Positions 17,278-26,052 of a stretch of 64,000 bases of DNA are shown in pieces; the first letter of the stretch is position 1; the number at the start of each line of letters is the position of its first letter. The notes beneath the pieces were generated by a model that had not been told where the DNA came from, did no database searches, and saw only the letters and a program-made list of their open reading frames with translations. Both the position numbers and the translations under genes were made by a program. Source of the DNA: Brooklawnia propionicigenes (GTDB taxonomy: Bacteria > Actinomycetota > Actinomycetes > Propionibacteriales > Propionibacteriaceae); the NCBI RefSeq assembly GCF_030297015.1, contig NZ_AP028056.1, positions 2,552,939 through 2,616,938 on the forward strand. Reading direction: 5' to 3'.

Positions 17278-18572
17278 TTCAGCTCCACCCCTCCCATGTG
17301 ACACAGCCGTAGGAACGCCGAATAGGTGCTCAACACATCGACGGTGCCCTCGAACGGGCCCTTCAGCGCCTCCGCCATGTCGGGAATCACCTCATGCTCG
17401 ACCTCGGCATAGCTCAACCGCAGTGCCAGGTCGGTGGCTCTCGGCCCTGTGGCGATCACCCGGCGTCCGCGCAGCTTCTCGTACTCGACGTCCCACATCC
17501 AGCTGACATCGGTGCCGTCGGCGATCGCCGAATCGACCGCCAGGATCACCGGGTCGGTTGCCATCACCAGCAGCGACTCCGCCCAGCCCGCGGGGTTCTT
17601 GGCCAGCACCAGCCTGGCCCTGGTGTCGCCATAGCTGCCGATGGCGAAGCGTCCAGCAGGCGCCTGGACGGTCCGCATCCCGCGCAGCGCGATCGGTTCG
17701 TAGACACCCATCTCGACCGCGGCAGCCAGCGCGCAAGCCGCGTTTCCCTGATTGAAGCGACCGGGGACCTGCAGATCGAGAGGCCAGCGCTCGCCGTCGG
17801 CCTCGATCACCTCGCCGCCTTCGACCCGATAGTCGGGCTGGTGTTCGCCCAGCGGGCAGCCGGGACAGTTCCAATGCCCGGCACAGTCGTATTCGAGGAT
17901 CGTCCCGCACTGCGGGCACAGCGCAGCATCCTGGGTCCAGCCGGTGGACATGTCGACCCAGATAACCTTGCGGGCCGCCTCCGCCGACCAGGTGACCAAC
18001 GGATCCTTGGCGTTCGCGACAACCGTCGGGCCCTGCTCACCGGCCGCGATGAGCGCCTTGCGCCACTTCTTGCCGAGCGCGTTGATCTCGTGGTGACGGT
18101 CGAGCTGGTCGCGGCTGAAGTTCAGCATGATCAGCACCTCGGGATGGCCGTAGGCGATCACATCGGGTACCACCTGCTCGTCGACCTCGAGAATCGCAAT
18201 CGGGGCCTTCGGACGCGTGGACATCGCGGAGACCACCCCCTCGCGCAGGTTCGCGCCGTCCGCATTGGTCACCACATCGCGCGGATCGGCCACCGAAGCG
18301 CGCAGCGCTGCGGTAAGCAGGTGCGTCGTGGTGGTCTTGCCGTTGGTGCCCGAGATCACGCCGATCCGCTTGCCGACGAGCAATTCCTTGAAGTAGCCGG
18401 GGTAGATGCGCATCATCAGCGCGCCCTTGATGGACGCACCGCTGCCGCGTCCGCTCACCCGGGAGGCGACGGCGGCCGCATTGCCCACCGCGTACGCGAT
18501 CGGTAGGCGGATCGAGTTCACGACTCCGCGGGAGCGGATGCCTGCTGCCAGCTGACTCATGCGGTTTGCCAC
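17274..18572 (-). CDS. murT: Lipid II isoglutaminyl synthase, Mur-ligase subunit MurT
   Basis: This 432-residue Mur ligase-like protein uses ATP to activate the alpha-carboxylate of D-Glu in lipid II and then accepts ammonia from GatD. The P-loop is GVISGTNGKTTTTHLL (about residues 72-87). A four-cysteine zinc ribbon, CPQC with CPGC (Cys219, 222, 236, 239), is characteristic of MurT. A DUF1727 C-terminal domain follows. It is upstream of and coupled to gatD, and 81 bases downstream of a transporter gene on the same strand. The product acts at the inner face of the membrane. Confidence 0.95.
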   Translation of the reverse strand: MANRMSQLAAGIRSRGVVNSIRLPIAYAVGNAAAVASRVSGRGSGASIKGALMMRIYPGYFKELLVGKRIGVISGTNGKTTTTHLLTAALRASVADPRDVVTNADGANLREGVVSAMSTRPKAPIAILEVDEQVVPDVIAYGHPEVLIMLNFSRDQLDRHHEINALGKKWRKALIAAGEQGPTVVANAKDPLVTWSAEAARKVIWVDMSTGWTQDAALCPQCGTILEYDCAGHWNCPGCPLGEHQPDYRVEGGEVIEADGERWPLDLQVPGRFNQGNAACALAAAVEMGVYEPIALRGMRTVQAPAGRFAIGSYGDTRARLVLAKNPAGWAESLLVMATDPVILAVDSAIADGTDVSWMWDVEYEKLRGRRVIATGPRATDLALRLSYAEVEHEVIPDMAEALKGPFEGTVDVLSTYSAFLRLCHMGGVELK

Positions 18573-18653
18573 GTGGCCATTCTGACAGACCGCACCGACA
18601 CCACGCCGAAGCCGCCGGTCCGGGTCACCCAGTGGGCGCGGCTTGACGCGCTG

Positions 18654-20219
18654 TCAGGACAGGGCGATCACCTGGACGAGCAGGATCTTCACCACAGTCC
18701 CCAGCGCGAACAGCGCGCCATAGGCGGAGTCGATGCGTTCATCGTTGACCAGCGAGTTCGCATAGCTCAGAACTGCCGGCTGTCCCACGAATCCGGCGAA
18801 CCCGCCGACCGCGCGCTGCGCGGACAATCCGATCAGCCGGGCCCCGGCCAGCAGGATCGCCCCACCGAGGACGAGGCTGACCGCCGACAGCCCGACCAGC
18901 TTCAGGCCGGTGATCGATAATGCCTGCGAGACGAAGGCAGGCCCGGTGGCCAGCCCGACGCAGGCGAGGAAGATCATCAGGCCGATCTGGCGCAACAAGG
19001 CGTTGATGTTCTGCGGCAGATCCCAGCGGAACGGGCCGGTGCGGTGCAGTGAGCCCAGCACCATACCGACGATCAGCGGCCCCGCGGCGGTGCCGAGCTG
19101 GAAGGTGATGCCGCCGGGCAGGGGCACCGCGATGGCTCCGGCGAGCAGCCCGAGCGCGATACCCAGGCCCAGGGTGAGCGCGTCCACCTGCGAGATGCGG
19201 GCCTCCGAATCGCCGAAGAAATCCTGGGCGTCGCTGAGACGTCCGCGCGGCACGACGCACAGGACGCGGTCGCCGGGCTGAATGATCAGGTCGTCGGTGG
19301 CCAGCATGTCGAGGTCGCCACGGCGCACCCGGGTGACGATGCCGTCAAGATGGTGACGGACGTTGATCTCGCCGATGGAGCGTCCGGCGAGGTGCGGATT
19401 GGAGACCACGAAGCGGCGGAAGTCGACATCGCGGCGATTCTCGGTCAAGGTAGCCGAACTGGGGTAACCGAGGTAGTCAACGGCGGTCTTCACGTCGTCG
19501 GGCATGCCGACGACCAGGACGATGTCGCCATCGTGCAAGCGGTCCGCGCGGGTCATCAGCCGCATCTCGCCGTGGCGGCGCAGGTAGCTCATCCGGATGT
19601 GGTTGGGCCAGCCCGGAATCTCCGAAATCTCGGTCTCACGGGTCACATGGGTGCTGGTGGCGGTGATGCCCGCCTCGGCCATTGAGACGTTGTCGCGTTT
19701 TCCCGGCCAGCGTTTGGTGGCGACCATCGCGACCATGACCAGCGCGACGACCACACCGGTGGGGTAGGAGACTGCATAGCCGACCAGGGTGTCAGGTGAG
19801 CCATCGGTGGCTTTCAGGGCGGCATCGATGGCGGGGGAGGTGAGGACACCGGCGAACAGGCCGGAGATGTGGGAGGAACTGAGCCCGATCAGGTGGCCGA
19901 CGCCGATCCCGAAGCCGGCCATCACCACCAGCCCGACGATGCCGGCGAGCATCAGCGCCCACTGGCGTTTCAGGTCCGAGAGAAAGGTGGATCCGGCGGC
20001 CAGTCCGACGGCGTAGCAGAACAGCACGACGCCGAGGGCCTTGACCAGGTCCATGCCCTGGCTGAGGCGCGGATCGAGCATGCCGACCAGCAGGCCGACG
20101 AACAAGGCGCCGGCAGCCCCGAAGCGCAAAGGCCCGAACTTGATCTGCCCGAACAGCGCGCCCAGAGCGAGGACACCCATGATGGTGACCAGGGGATTGG
20201 ACGCCAAGAATTCGATCAT
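18654..20219 (-). CDS. AspT/YidE-type (AAE family) transporter with two TrkA-C domains
   Basis: This 521-residue membrane protein belongs to the aspartate:alanine exchanger family. Five hydrophobic segments at each end (about residues 5-165 and 355-521) flank a cytoplasmic part with two TrkA-C/RCK_C-like modules (SYLRRHGEMRLMTRADRLHD and GRSIGEINVRHHLDGIVTRV). Family signatures include GVLTSPAIDAALKAT and the mirrored GGFAGFVGQPAVLSYANSL. The exchange substrate is unknown, as for most chromosomal YidE-like members. An AAGGAA site precedes the ATG at 20219. It is followed by murT-gatD in the same direction, though the 81-base gap leaves operon membership open. Confidence 0.85.
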   Translation of the reverse strand: MIEFLASNPLVTIMGVLALGALFGQIKFGPLRFGAAGALFVGLLVGMLDPRLSQGMDLVKALGVVLFCYAVGLAAGSTFLSDLKRQWALMLAGIVGLVVMAGFGIGVGHLIGLSSSHISGLFAGVLTSPAIDAALKATDGSPDTLVGYAVSYPTGVVVALVMVAMVATKRWPGKRDNVSMAEAGITATSTHVTRETEISEIPGWPNHIRMSYLRRHGEMRLMTRADRLHDGDIVLVVGMPDDVKTAVDYLGYPSSATLTENRRDVDFRRFVVSNPHLAGRSIGEINVRHHLDGIVTRVRRGDLDMLATDDLIIQPGDRVLCVVPRGRLSDAQDFFGDSEARISQVDALTLGLGIALGLLAGAIAVPLPGGITFQLGTAAGPLIVGMVLGSLHRTGPFRWDLPQNINALLRQIGLMIFLACVGLATGPAFVSQALSITGLKLVGLSAVSLVLGGAILLAGARLIGLSAQRAVGGFAGFVGQPAVLSYANSLVNDERIDSAYGALFALGTVVKILLVQVIALS

Positions 20220-20293
20220 CGTGTGTTCCTTCGCTGAGGTGGCACGATCCTACTGGTTCACGGTGGGGGTCTCCCCGCCGTTGGCCAGTGGTG

Positions 20294-21091
20294 CTAGCGC
20301 TGTTCCGGTGGCCGATCGGTGGGCCAGTAGTAGCTGTCCGGACGCGACCTCGCGCCGAAGATGGCCTGGCCGACGCGCACGCAGGTCGAACCTTCCTCGA
20401 TGGCGATCTCGTAGTCCCCGGACATGCCCATGGACAGATCCCCGGGCCCGATCAGGTCGGGATCGGTCTCGCGGATCTGATCGCGCAGCTCGCGCAGCAG
20501 CACGAAGCACTCGCGCACCCGCTGCGTGTCGGCGCTGAACACGGCCAGAGTCATGAGCCCCCGCACCCGCAGTGACTCGAACGCCGGCAGTTTGCGCAAG
20601 AACCCGGCGACATCTTCGGGAGCCAGCCCGTACTTCTGTTCCTCGGCCGACGTGTTCACCTGGACGAAGACGTCAAGGCTGCGCCCGGCCGATTGCAGCC
20701 TGCGGTCCAGGGCTTCGGCCACCCGGTGACTGTCGAGGGCCTGGAATTCCGAGGCGAACGCCGCGACATCCTTGGCCTTGTTGGTCTGCAGATGGCCGAT
20801 CACCGACCAGGCGATGTCGAGGTCAGCGAGGTTCTCCGCCTTGCGTTTTGCCTCTTGAACCTTGTTCTCGCCGAGCTGATGGCAGCCGGCCTGCACCGCA
20901 TGACGAATGCGCTCCTCGGAGACCGTCTTGCTGACCGGAAGCAGACGAATCTCGGATTCGTCGCGTCCGGCGCGCTGGGCGGCTGCCGCCATCGTGGCGT
21001 GGACCGCCGCGAGACGGGTTCGGAAGTCCTCGACGGATTGCGCCTGCGGATACTGCGCTGGGCTGGGAGTGTCTGCATTGGCTGCGGGCAT
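20294..21091 (-). CDS. YggS/PLPBP-family pyridoxal phosphate homeostasis protein
   Basis: This 265-residue cytoplasmic PLP-binding barrel protein is of the alanine-racemase N-terminal fold and helps control free PLP and amino-acid pools. The PLP lysine is in RLLPVSKTVSEE (Lys55). Other conserved elements are GENKVQEA, WSVIGHLQTNKAK, VFVQVNTSAEEQKYGL and the phosphate-binding LSMGMSGDYEIAIEEGST. I start at the ATG at 21091 after a GAAAGAAGAA site; the open frame continues 19 codons upstream without conservation. In many actinobacteria yggS lies next to division genes; here it does not. Confidence 0.92.
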   Translation of the reverse strand: MPAANADTPSPAQYPQAQSVEDFRTRLAAVHATMAAAAQRAGRDESEIRLLPVSKTVSEERIRHAVQAGCHQLGENKVQEAKRKAENLADLDIAWSVIGHLQTNKAKDVAAFASEFQALDSHRVAEALDRRLQSAGRSLDVFVQVNTSAEEQKYGLAPEDVAGFLRKLPAFESLRVRGLMTLAVFSADTQRVRECFVLLRELRDQIRETDPDLIGPGDLSMGMSGDYEIAIEEGSTCVRVGQAIFGARSRPDSYYWPTDRPPEQR

Positions 21092-21188
21092 CGTTCTTCT
21101 TTCTTCGATCTCTGGGATCAGACAACTCCAACCCTGGCAGGATGCCAAATCCGGCGCGCTGCCGGTCCGGCATCAGTCCCGGTGTCTG

Positions 21189-24100
21189 CTACTCGCTGCG
21201 CAGGGCCTCAACCGGATCCTTGCGTGAGGCCGCCGACGACGGGATCAGCCCGGCCAGGAAGGTCAGAGCCATACTGATGAGCACCAGGATGACACCGGCC
21301 TGCCAGGGCAGCTTCGCCACATTGGCGATGTTGAACTTCGATTCGACGATGATGTTCGTCGGGATCGTCAGCAGAATCGTGAACATGATGCCCACTACTC
21401 CCGCCACGAAACCGACGATGAGTGTCTCCGCATTGAAGACCCAGCGGATGTCGCGTTTGCTGGCTCCGATGGAGCGCAGAATGCCGATTTCCTTCTTGCG
21501 TTCCAAGACCGAGATGTAGGTGATGACGCCGATCATGATCGACGAGACCACCAGCGAGATCGCCACGAAAGCAACGAGCACATAGCTGACGACGTTCACG
21601 ATGTCGGTCACCGATGACATCAGGGTGCCCACGACGTCGGTGAAGGTGATGACCTTGTCATCATTGCCGGCGTCTTTCATGCGCTGGTTGTAGTTGTCCA
21701 GCACATTGATGACCTGGGTCTTGCTCTCGAAATCGATTGGATAGATGTTGATGCTGAACGGCTTCGCGAAATCGGCATAGCCGAGCTTCTGGAGGTTGTT
21801 GTCGAAGGTGTTCTGTCCGGTGGTCACCATCGACATCATGAGCTGGGTGAGCTCTTGTTCGTCCAGGTTGAAATGGAAGGCGTTTTGAAACGCTTGAGGA
21901 TCAATGCTCATGGCGTTCGACATGTTGGTGGTGAGCTGGCTCATCGCGGACTGGATGGCGCTACCGATCTGGGCGCTGAGCGCGGTGCTGAGCTGCTCTT
22001 GCAGGGCCGTGCCGAACTGAGCGGAGATCTGGCTCATGAACGTCGTCATGACCTGCTGCATGTAGTCGCTGAGCACGGTCTGCAGCTGCGTCTGAAGGCT
22101 GTCCAGGTCGATGATCCCACCCGCTTGCTCGACCAGTTCCTGCCCGGCATCGGAGGCGATGAACAGCGGGAAGTTCGTTTGTGCATCAGTGGGGTCGGCA
22201 TCATTGCTGATGCAGAAGTCGAGATAGCCGCGGATGAGTTCACCGGCGACTTCACGCGCCAGGTCGGTGTCGACATCGTCCAGACTGAAATCGAGCTGGC
22301 CGATGATGCTTGCGATATCCAGTTCGGGCAGCGACGAGGTATCGATCTGCATGGCGGACAGATCCATCGCGGACGTGTCGAGGCCCAGACCGGAAAGATC
22401 GAGATTCAACCCCGACAGATCCATCGAGAGCGCCGACTGGTCGAATGTGAAAGCCGCGGCGAGAGCGTTCTCGTCCACGGTCATCAGCGAACTCATATCG
22501 AAATCGCTGTTCTGCGGATTTTCCGCCTCGTCGGCGAAGGTGCGTCCGGAAAAGATGTTCACGTCCGGATCGGCCAGCTGCTTCTGGACGATCTGGGTCT
22601 GGGCTGCCTCGTTGATCAGGTGGGTGGTCAGATCGGGTGTGTAGTACAGGCCCGGGGTGAGTGCCGTCGCGGTTGTCCCGCTCCTCGGCTGGACGATGCC
22701 GGAGATGTGCAGTTCCTCACCGCTGTTCACGAGATTTCGCATGAAATCGGTGTCGGAACTCTTATCGGTCCAGACATTGTAGGTCGGGTCGAACGCATAG
22801 TAATCGGCGGCATTCACCATCTTGAACGCCACATTCATGATCTCGTCGTAGCTGAACGTCTTGTTCCCGTCGGTCGGGGTGACGATCGGTTCGTCATTGA
22901 TCAATTGCTGCACCATGGAGTCCAGTTCGGCGGGATCGCGAAGGCCCATGGCGTACAGCATGAAATCGCTCACCCCGCCGTTGTCGGTCAGCACCACGAC
23001 GATCTCGTCGTAGCTGGTCGGCCAGTGGCCGGCGACAACGTCGTACTGCGGCTCGACTAGTGAGGTGTCCCCGACCATCTCGTTGAAGACGTTGGTGCTC
23101 ATGTTCGCGGCCATCAGACTGTTCGCGGACGCGCCGGAGCCGAACCCGAGGGCGGAGAACGTCGTGTCGGGATTCACCTGCCGCACCTTGTCGGTGGTGT
23201 CCGGACTGAAGATCTGCGGCGTCACGTTGTACAAATAGTGAATCGCGTTCACATAGTCATTGATATTCCCGCCATTGCCGTCCAGGTATTCTTTGAGCGC
23301 GGCGAGATCGTTCGATCCGATGCTGGCGAACATATTCGTCAGCATCTGGATCTCGTGAACATCCCCGTCCGAGCCCGAGGTGTCCTTGCCCGAATCGGGA
23401 CCCATATCGGACGAAAGAGCAAGCATGGACGTCATGTCCATGCCCTGGCTCTGGATAGTGAGCGGATAGACCGAGAGAGTGTCTTCTTCAATGCTCTTGA
23501 TGTAGTCATTGACACCGGTGGCCAGCGCCAAGATCGCGGCGATACCGATGATGCCGATGCTCCCCGCGAAGGAAGTCATCAGCGTGCGGCCCTTCTTCGT
23601 CATGAGATTGTTGAAGGACAATGCGATCGCGGTCAAGAACGACATCGAAGTCTTCTTGACGTCCTTCTCACTCACCCGCATGTCGCCGGTGGACGGGTCG
23701 AACGGATTGGTGTCGCCGACCACGACGCCGTCGCGCAGATTGACGATGCGGTTGGCGTACTGTTCGGCGAGTTCGGGGTTGTGGGTGACCATCACCACCA
23801 GGCGATCGTCGGCGATCTGGGTCAGCAGCTTCATGATCTGGACGCTGGTCGTCGAGTCGAGCGCGCCGGTCGGTTCGTCGGCCAGCAGGATCTCGGGATC
23901 ATTGATGAGTGCGCGGGCGATGGCGACCCGCTGCATCTGGCCGCCGGAAAGCTGATTCGGACGCTTGTTGATATGGTCGCCCAGCCCGACCTCGCGCAGG
24001 GCTGTGATCGCCCGCTCCTTGCGTTCGGCGGGAGAAACACCGGACAGCGTCAGCGCGAGCTCGACATTGGCCAAGACGGTCTGGTGGGGGATCAGGTTGT

Positions 24101-24374
24101 AGCTCTGGAAGACGAAACCGATCCGGTTGTTGCGGTAGGTGTCCCAGTCGCGGTCCTTGTACTGCTTGGTCGAGATGCCATCGATGACCAGGTCGCCGGA
24201 GTCGTAGTGATCCAGACCTCCGACGATGTTGAGCATCGTCGTCTTGCCTGAACCGGACGGCCCCAGAACGGCGACGAATTCGTTGTCGCGGAACGCGATC
24301 GACACATCGTCGAGTGCCACCTGTGTGAAGTCCGCAGTCGTATACGACTTACGAACATTCGACAGTTGAAGCAT
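21189..24374 (-). CDS. Fused ABC ATPase-permease with a large repeat-containing extracellular domain (FtsX/MacB-like)
   Basis: In this 1061-residue single-chain transporter, residues 1-225 are a LolD/MacB-type ATPase (Walker A GPSGSGKTT near 38-46, [15 protein letters not shown] near 143-157, ILLADEPTGALDS). A membrane helix near 265-290 follows. Residues of about 295-925 form a very long external domain, and the last 130 residues hold three helices with the FtsX motif ERKKEIGILRSIGASKRDI. Residues 640-690 contain tandem MDLSGL/LDLSGL/LDTSAM/MDLSAM units, and residues 755-820 are an amphipathic Gln/Ser/Ala-rich helical stretch. MacB-like machines act mechanically on envelope substrates rather than as channels; a role in lipoprotein, peptide or cell-wall handling is possible but unproven. 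The gene stands alone. Confidence 0.85.
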   Translation of the reverse strand: MLQLSNVRKSYTTADFTQVALDDVSIAFRDNEFVAVLGPSGSGKTTMLNIVGGLDHYDSGDLVIDGISTKQYKDRDWDTYRNNRIGFVFQSYNLIPHQTVLANVELALTLSGVSPAERKERAITALREVGLGDHINKRPNQLSGGQMQRVAIARALINDPEILLADEPTGALDSTTSVQIMKLLTQIADDRLVVMVTHNPELAEQYANRIVNLRDGVVVGDTNPFDPSTGDMRVSEKDVKKTSMSFLTAIALSFNNLMTKKGRTLMTSFAGSIGIIGIAAILALATGVNDYIKSIEEDTLSVYPLTIQSQGMDMTSMLALSSDMGPDSGKDTSGSDGDVHEIQMLTNMFASIGSNDLAALKEYLDGNGGNINDYVNAIHYLYNVTPQIFSPDTTDKVRQVNPDTTFSALGFGSGASANSLMAANMSTNVFNEMVGDTSLVEPQYDVVAGHWPTSYDEIVVVLTDNGGVSDFMLYAMGLRDPAELDSMVQQLINDEPIVTPTDGNKTFSYDEIMNVAFKMVNAADYYAFDPTYNVWTDKSSDTDFMRNLVNSGEELHISGIVQPRSGTTATALTPGLYYTPDLTTHLINEAAQTQIVQKQLADPDVNIFSGRTFADEAENPQNSDFDMSSLMTVDENALAAAFTFDQSALSMDLSGLNLDLSGLGLDTSAMDLSAMQIDTSSLPELDIASIIGQLDFSLDDVDTDLAREVAGELIRGYLDFCISNDADPTDAQTNFPLFIASDAGQELVEQAGGIIDLDSLQTQLQTVLSDYMQQVMTTFMSQISAQFGTALQEQLSTALSAQIGSAIQSAMSQLTTNMSNAMSIDPQAFQNAFHFNLDEQELTQLMMSMVTTGQNTFDNNLQKLGYADFAKPFSINIYPIDFESKTQVINVLDNYNQRMKDAGNDDKVITFTDVVGTLMSSVTDIVNVVSYVLVAFVAISLVVSSIMIGVITYISVLERKKEIGILRSIGASKRDIRWVFNAETLIVGFVAGVVGIMFTILLTIPTNIIVESKFNIANVAKLPWQAGVILVLISMALTFLAGLIPSSAASRKDPVEALRSE

Positions 24375-24681
24375 GCCCTAGCCTTTCTGGGCCGACATCA
24401 CCTCGCCAGGATTGCGGGAGCAGTCTGAGCGGGTGCGGCGGCCTTCAGCGCGCGGTTCCGGATTCCTCCGGGACCCTGCCCATGAACCGGATCCCCTCGT
24501 CGCCTGCACGTCATCGGCACGTTCGAGCCGATGACTGTCATGTCGTCCGTACCCCCGACATATCGTGGTGATCCCGGTTCTGATGAAACCTGAATGCACG
24601 TTCACTTTAGCTTCGGCTGCCAAGCAGGGGACGACCGGTCTTGGGACTGACTACAGGCCCAAACGACTCTCGCAACAGGAC
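24375..24681 (-). other. Non-coding leader with two tandem hairpins upstream of the large ABC gene
   Basis: This 307-base gap holds no credible gene. Two stem-loops lie side by side: GTCATCGGC/GCCGATGAC at 24510-24518 and 24527-24535 (9 perfect pairs, 8-nt loop), and ATGTCG/CGACAT at 24540-24545 and 24556-24561. They could terminate the acyltransferase transcript or lie in the 5' leader of the ABC gene, whose ATG is about 135 bases away. I see no recognised riboswitch class. Confidence 0.4.
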
Positions 24682-25290
24682 CTAGCGCTTGTCCGGATCA
24701 GTCGTCGTGGCTGATCCGCCGGCCTCATCGCTCAAGCGAGGTTCGGTGCGCAACTCCGGACGCAAACCCGACTTGTCCGCGTAGAAGGCGCGGATGCGAT
24801 CCATGTCGGCGGAGACATCCGCAGTGAGCCGGAGGGTCTCACCGAGCCCGCAGGTCCGGCTCGGGCGGTCGACGTAACCGAGCGTGACGGGAACCTGCGC
24901 CGCGAGAGCGATGCGATAGAACCCGCTGCGCCAGGTGGTGCCGGAGCTGCGGGTGCCTTCCGGGGTGACCACGAGCACGAGATCCGGATCGGCGCGCATC
25001 TCGGAGACCAGGGTGTCCACCAGACCCGCCGGGTTCGCCCGGTCGACCGGGATACCGCCGAGACCCCGCATGATGGGCCGGCGCCAGCCGGCGAACAATG
25101 ACTTCTTGCCGAGCCATCGCAGCCTCAGCCCTTCGCTCCACGCGATGCAGAGCATGAAGACGAAGTCCCAGTTGGACGTGTGCGGAGCCCCGATCACGAT
25201 CCGGGAGCCCTCATATCGTGGCGATTCCGGAACATAGGTCCACCGGCTGAGCCTCCAGAAGATCCGAGCGATTCCGCGCCGGATCGGCAT
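24682..25290 (-). CDS. 1-acylglycerol-3-phosphate acyltransferase family protein (PlsC-like)
   Basis: This protein of about 202 residues is an acyltransferase of the phospholipid/glycerolipid family. The catalytic motif is APHTSNWDFVF (H-x4-D), followed by GGIPVDRANPAG (acyl-acceptor binding) and VVTPEGTRSSG, all in the expected order. The start is uncertain: I prefer the ATG at 25290 (MPIRRGIARIFWRLSR), which fits family lengths, but GTG codons up to 25347 are possible and none has a strong ribosome site. It lacks an obvious membrane span. It lies in a run of leftward genes with a lipocalin and a tocopherol-cyclase-like protein, hinting at a lipid-related theme. Confidence 0.85.
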   Translation of the reverse strand: MPIRRGIARIFWRLSRWTYVPESPRYEGSRIVIGAPHTSNWDFVFMLCIAWSEGLRLRWLGKKSLFAGWRRPIMRGLGGIPVDRANPAGLVDTLVSEMRADPDLVLVVTPEGTRSSGTTWRSGFYRIALAAQVPVTLGYVDRPSRTCGLGETLRLTADVSADMDRIRAFYADKSGLRPELRTEPRLSDEAGGSATTTDPDKR

Positions 25291-25410
25291 CGGTGAGCGT
25301 CTGGTGGCCACTGGGCGAGTATTCACGACATGAAGGTAGCAGTGCACCTGGTGATCTGCCTTGTGGCCCGCAAGAATTCACTCCTGCTGGTCAGGACGCC
25401 CGGGTGCGGG

Positions 25411-25932
25411 TCATAAGACGCTGTCGTCCACGGTTTCTCCCGATTGCTCGGGTCTGATCCACTCGCTCAGATCGAAGCCCTGCTCGCGTGCGGCCTCCAG
25501 ATACTTTGCCTCGATCTCGGGTGGGACGGTCGCCGTGCGTGACAACAGCCACAGGTATTTGTGGTCGGGCGTGCCGACCAGAGCGTAACGGTAGTCGTCG
25601 TCGATTTTCAGTACCCAGTAGTTGGCTCGCGCGAAGGGAATCCACCGCAACGACGGGGGCAGGAAGCTCACTCGTAGCCGGCCCTCATGCCCGTCGTCGG
25701 GAACGGCACGGCCGATAGCCTGGCTCGGCTTGCCGTTGTCATCGAGGCAGCGGTTGTCGACCCGAACCGTGCCGTCGTCTCGCAGTGAGTACTGGGCAGT
25801 GATGTTGCGGGCATGAAGGTCCTCGAACCGCAGTGGCAGCCGGCCGATCTCGAACCAGCGGCCGAGGTATCGCTGGAGGTCGAGGCGCTCGACCGAGGTG
25901 ACCTGCGTTTCCGCAGGGTGGGTGTCGTCCAT
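25411..25932 (-). CDS. Bacterial lipocalin (Blc family)
   Basis: This 173-residue beta-barrel protein is expected to bind a fatty acid, lysophospholipid or similar hydrophobic ligand. The first lipocalin signature is LQRYLGRWFEIGRLPLRFED (G-x-W), and NYWVLKIDDDYRYALVGTPD and KYLWLLSRT match Blc-type conserved regions. There is no signal peptide or lipobox, so unlike E. coli Blc it is probably cytoplasmic. The ATG at 25932 follows AAAGGAAC; in-frame codons upstream are not conserved. It sits between the PlsC-like and tocopherol-cyclase-like genes. Confidence 0.87.
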   Translation of the reverse strand: MDDTHPAETQVTSVERLDLQRYLGRWFEIGRLPLRFEDLHARNITAQYSLRDDGTVRVDNRCLDDNGKPSQAIGRAVPDDGHEGRLRVSFLPPSLRWIPFARANYWVLKIDDDYRYALVGTPDHKYLWLLSRTATVPPEIEAKYLEAAREQGFDLSEWIRPEQSGETVDDSVL

Positions 25933-26052
25933 GCGAGTTCCTTTCGACGCTGAGATGATCCCCACGCTACCCGCCCCCACAGCGCGGCCCACGAGGCGCA
26001 ACGGCGACCCGCTACGCAGTCCTGACTTGCGCAGACCTGACTTGCGGGCCGG

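Noticed and set aside
24378-24623. An 81-codon open frame on the minus strand in the gap before the giant ABC gene
   Set aside because: It is Arg/Ser/Gly-rich without a hydrophobic core or recognised motif, and it runs through two stem-loops. It looks like a random GC-rich frame.
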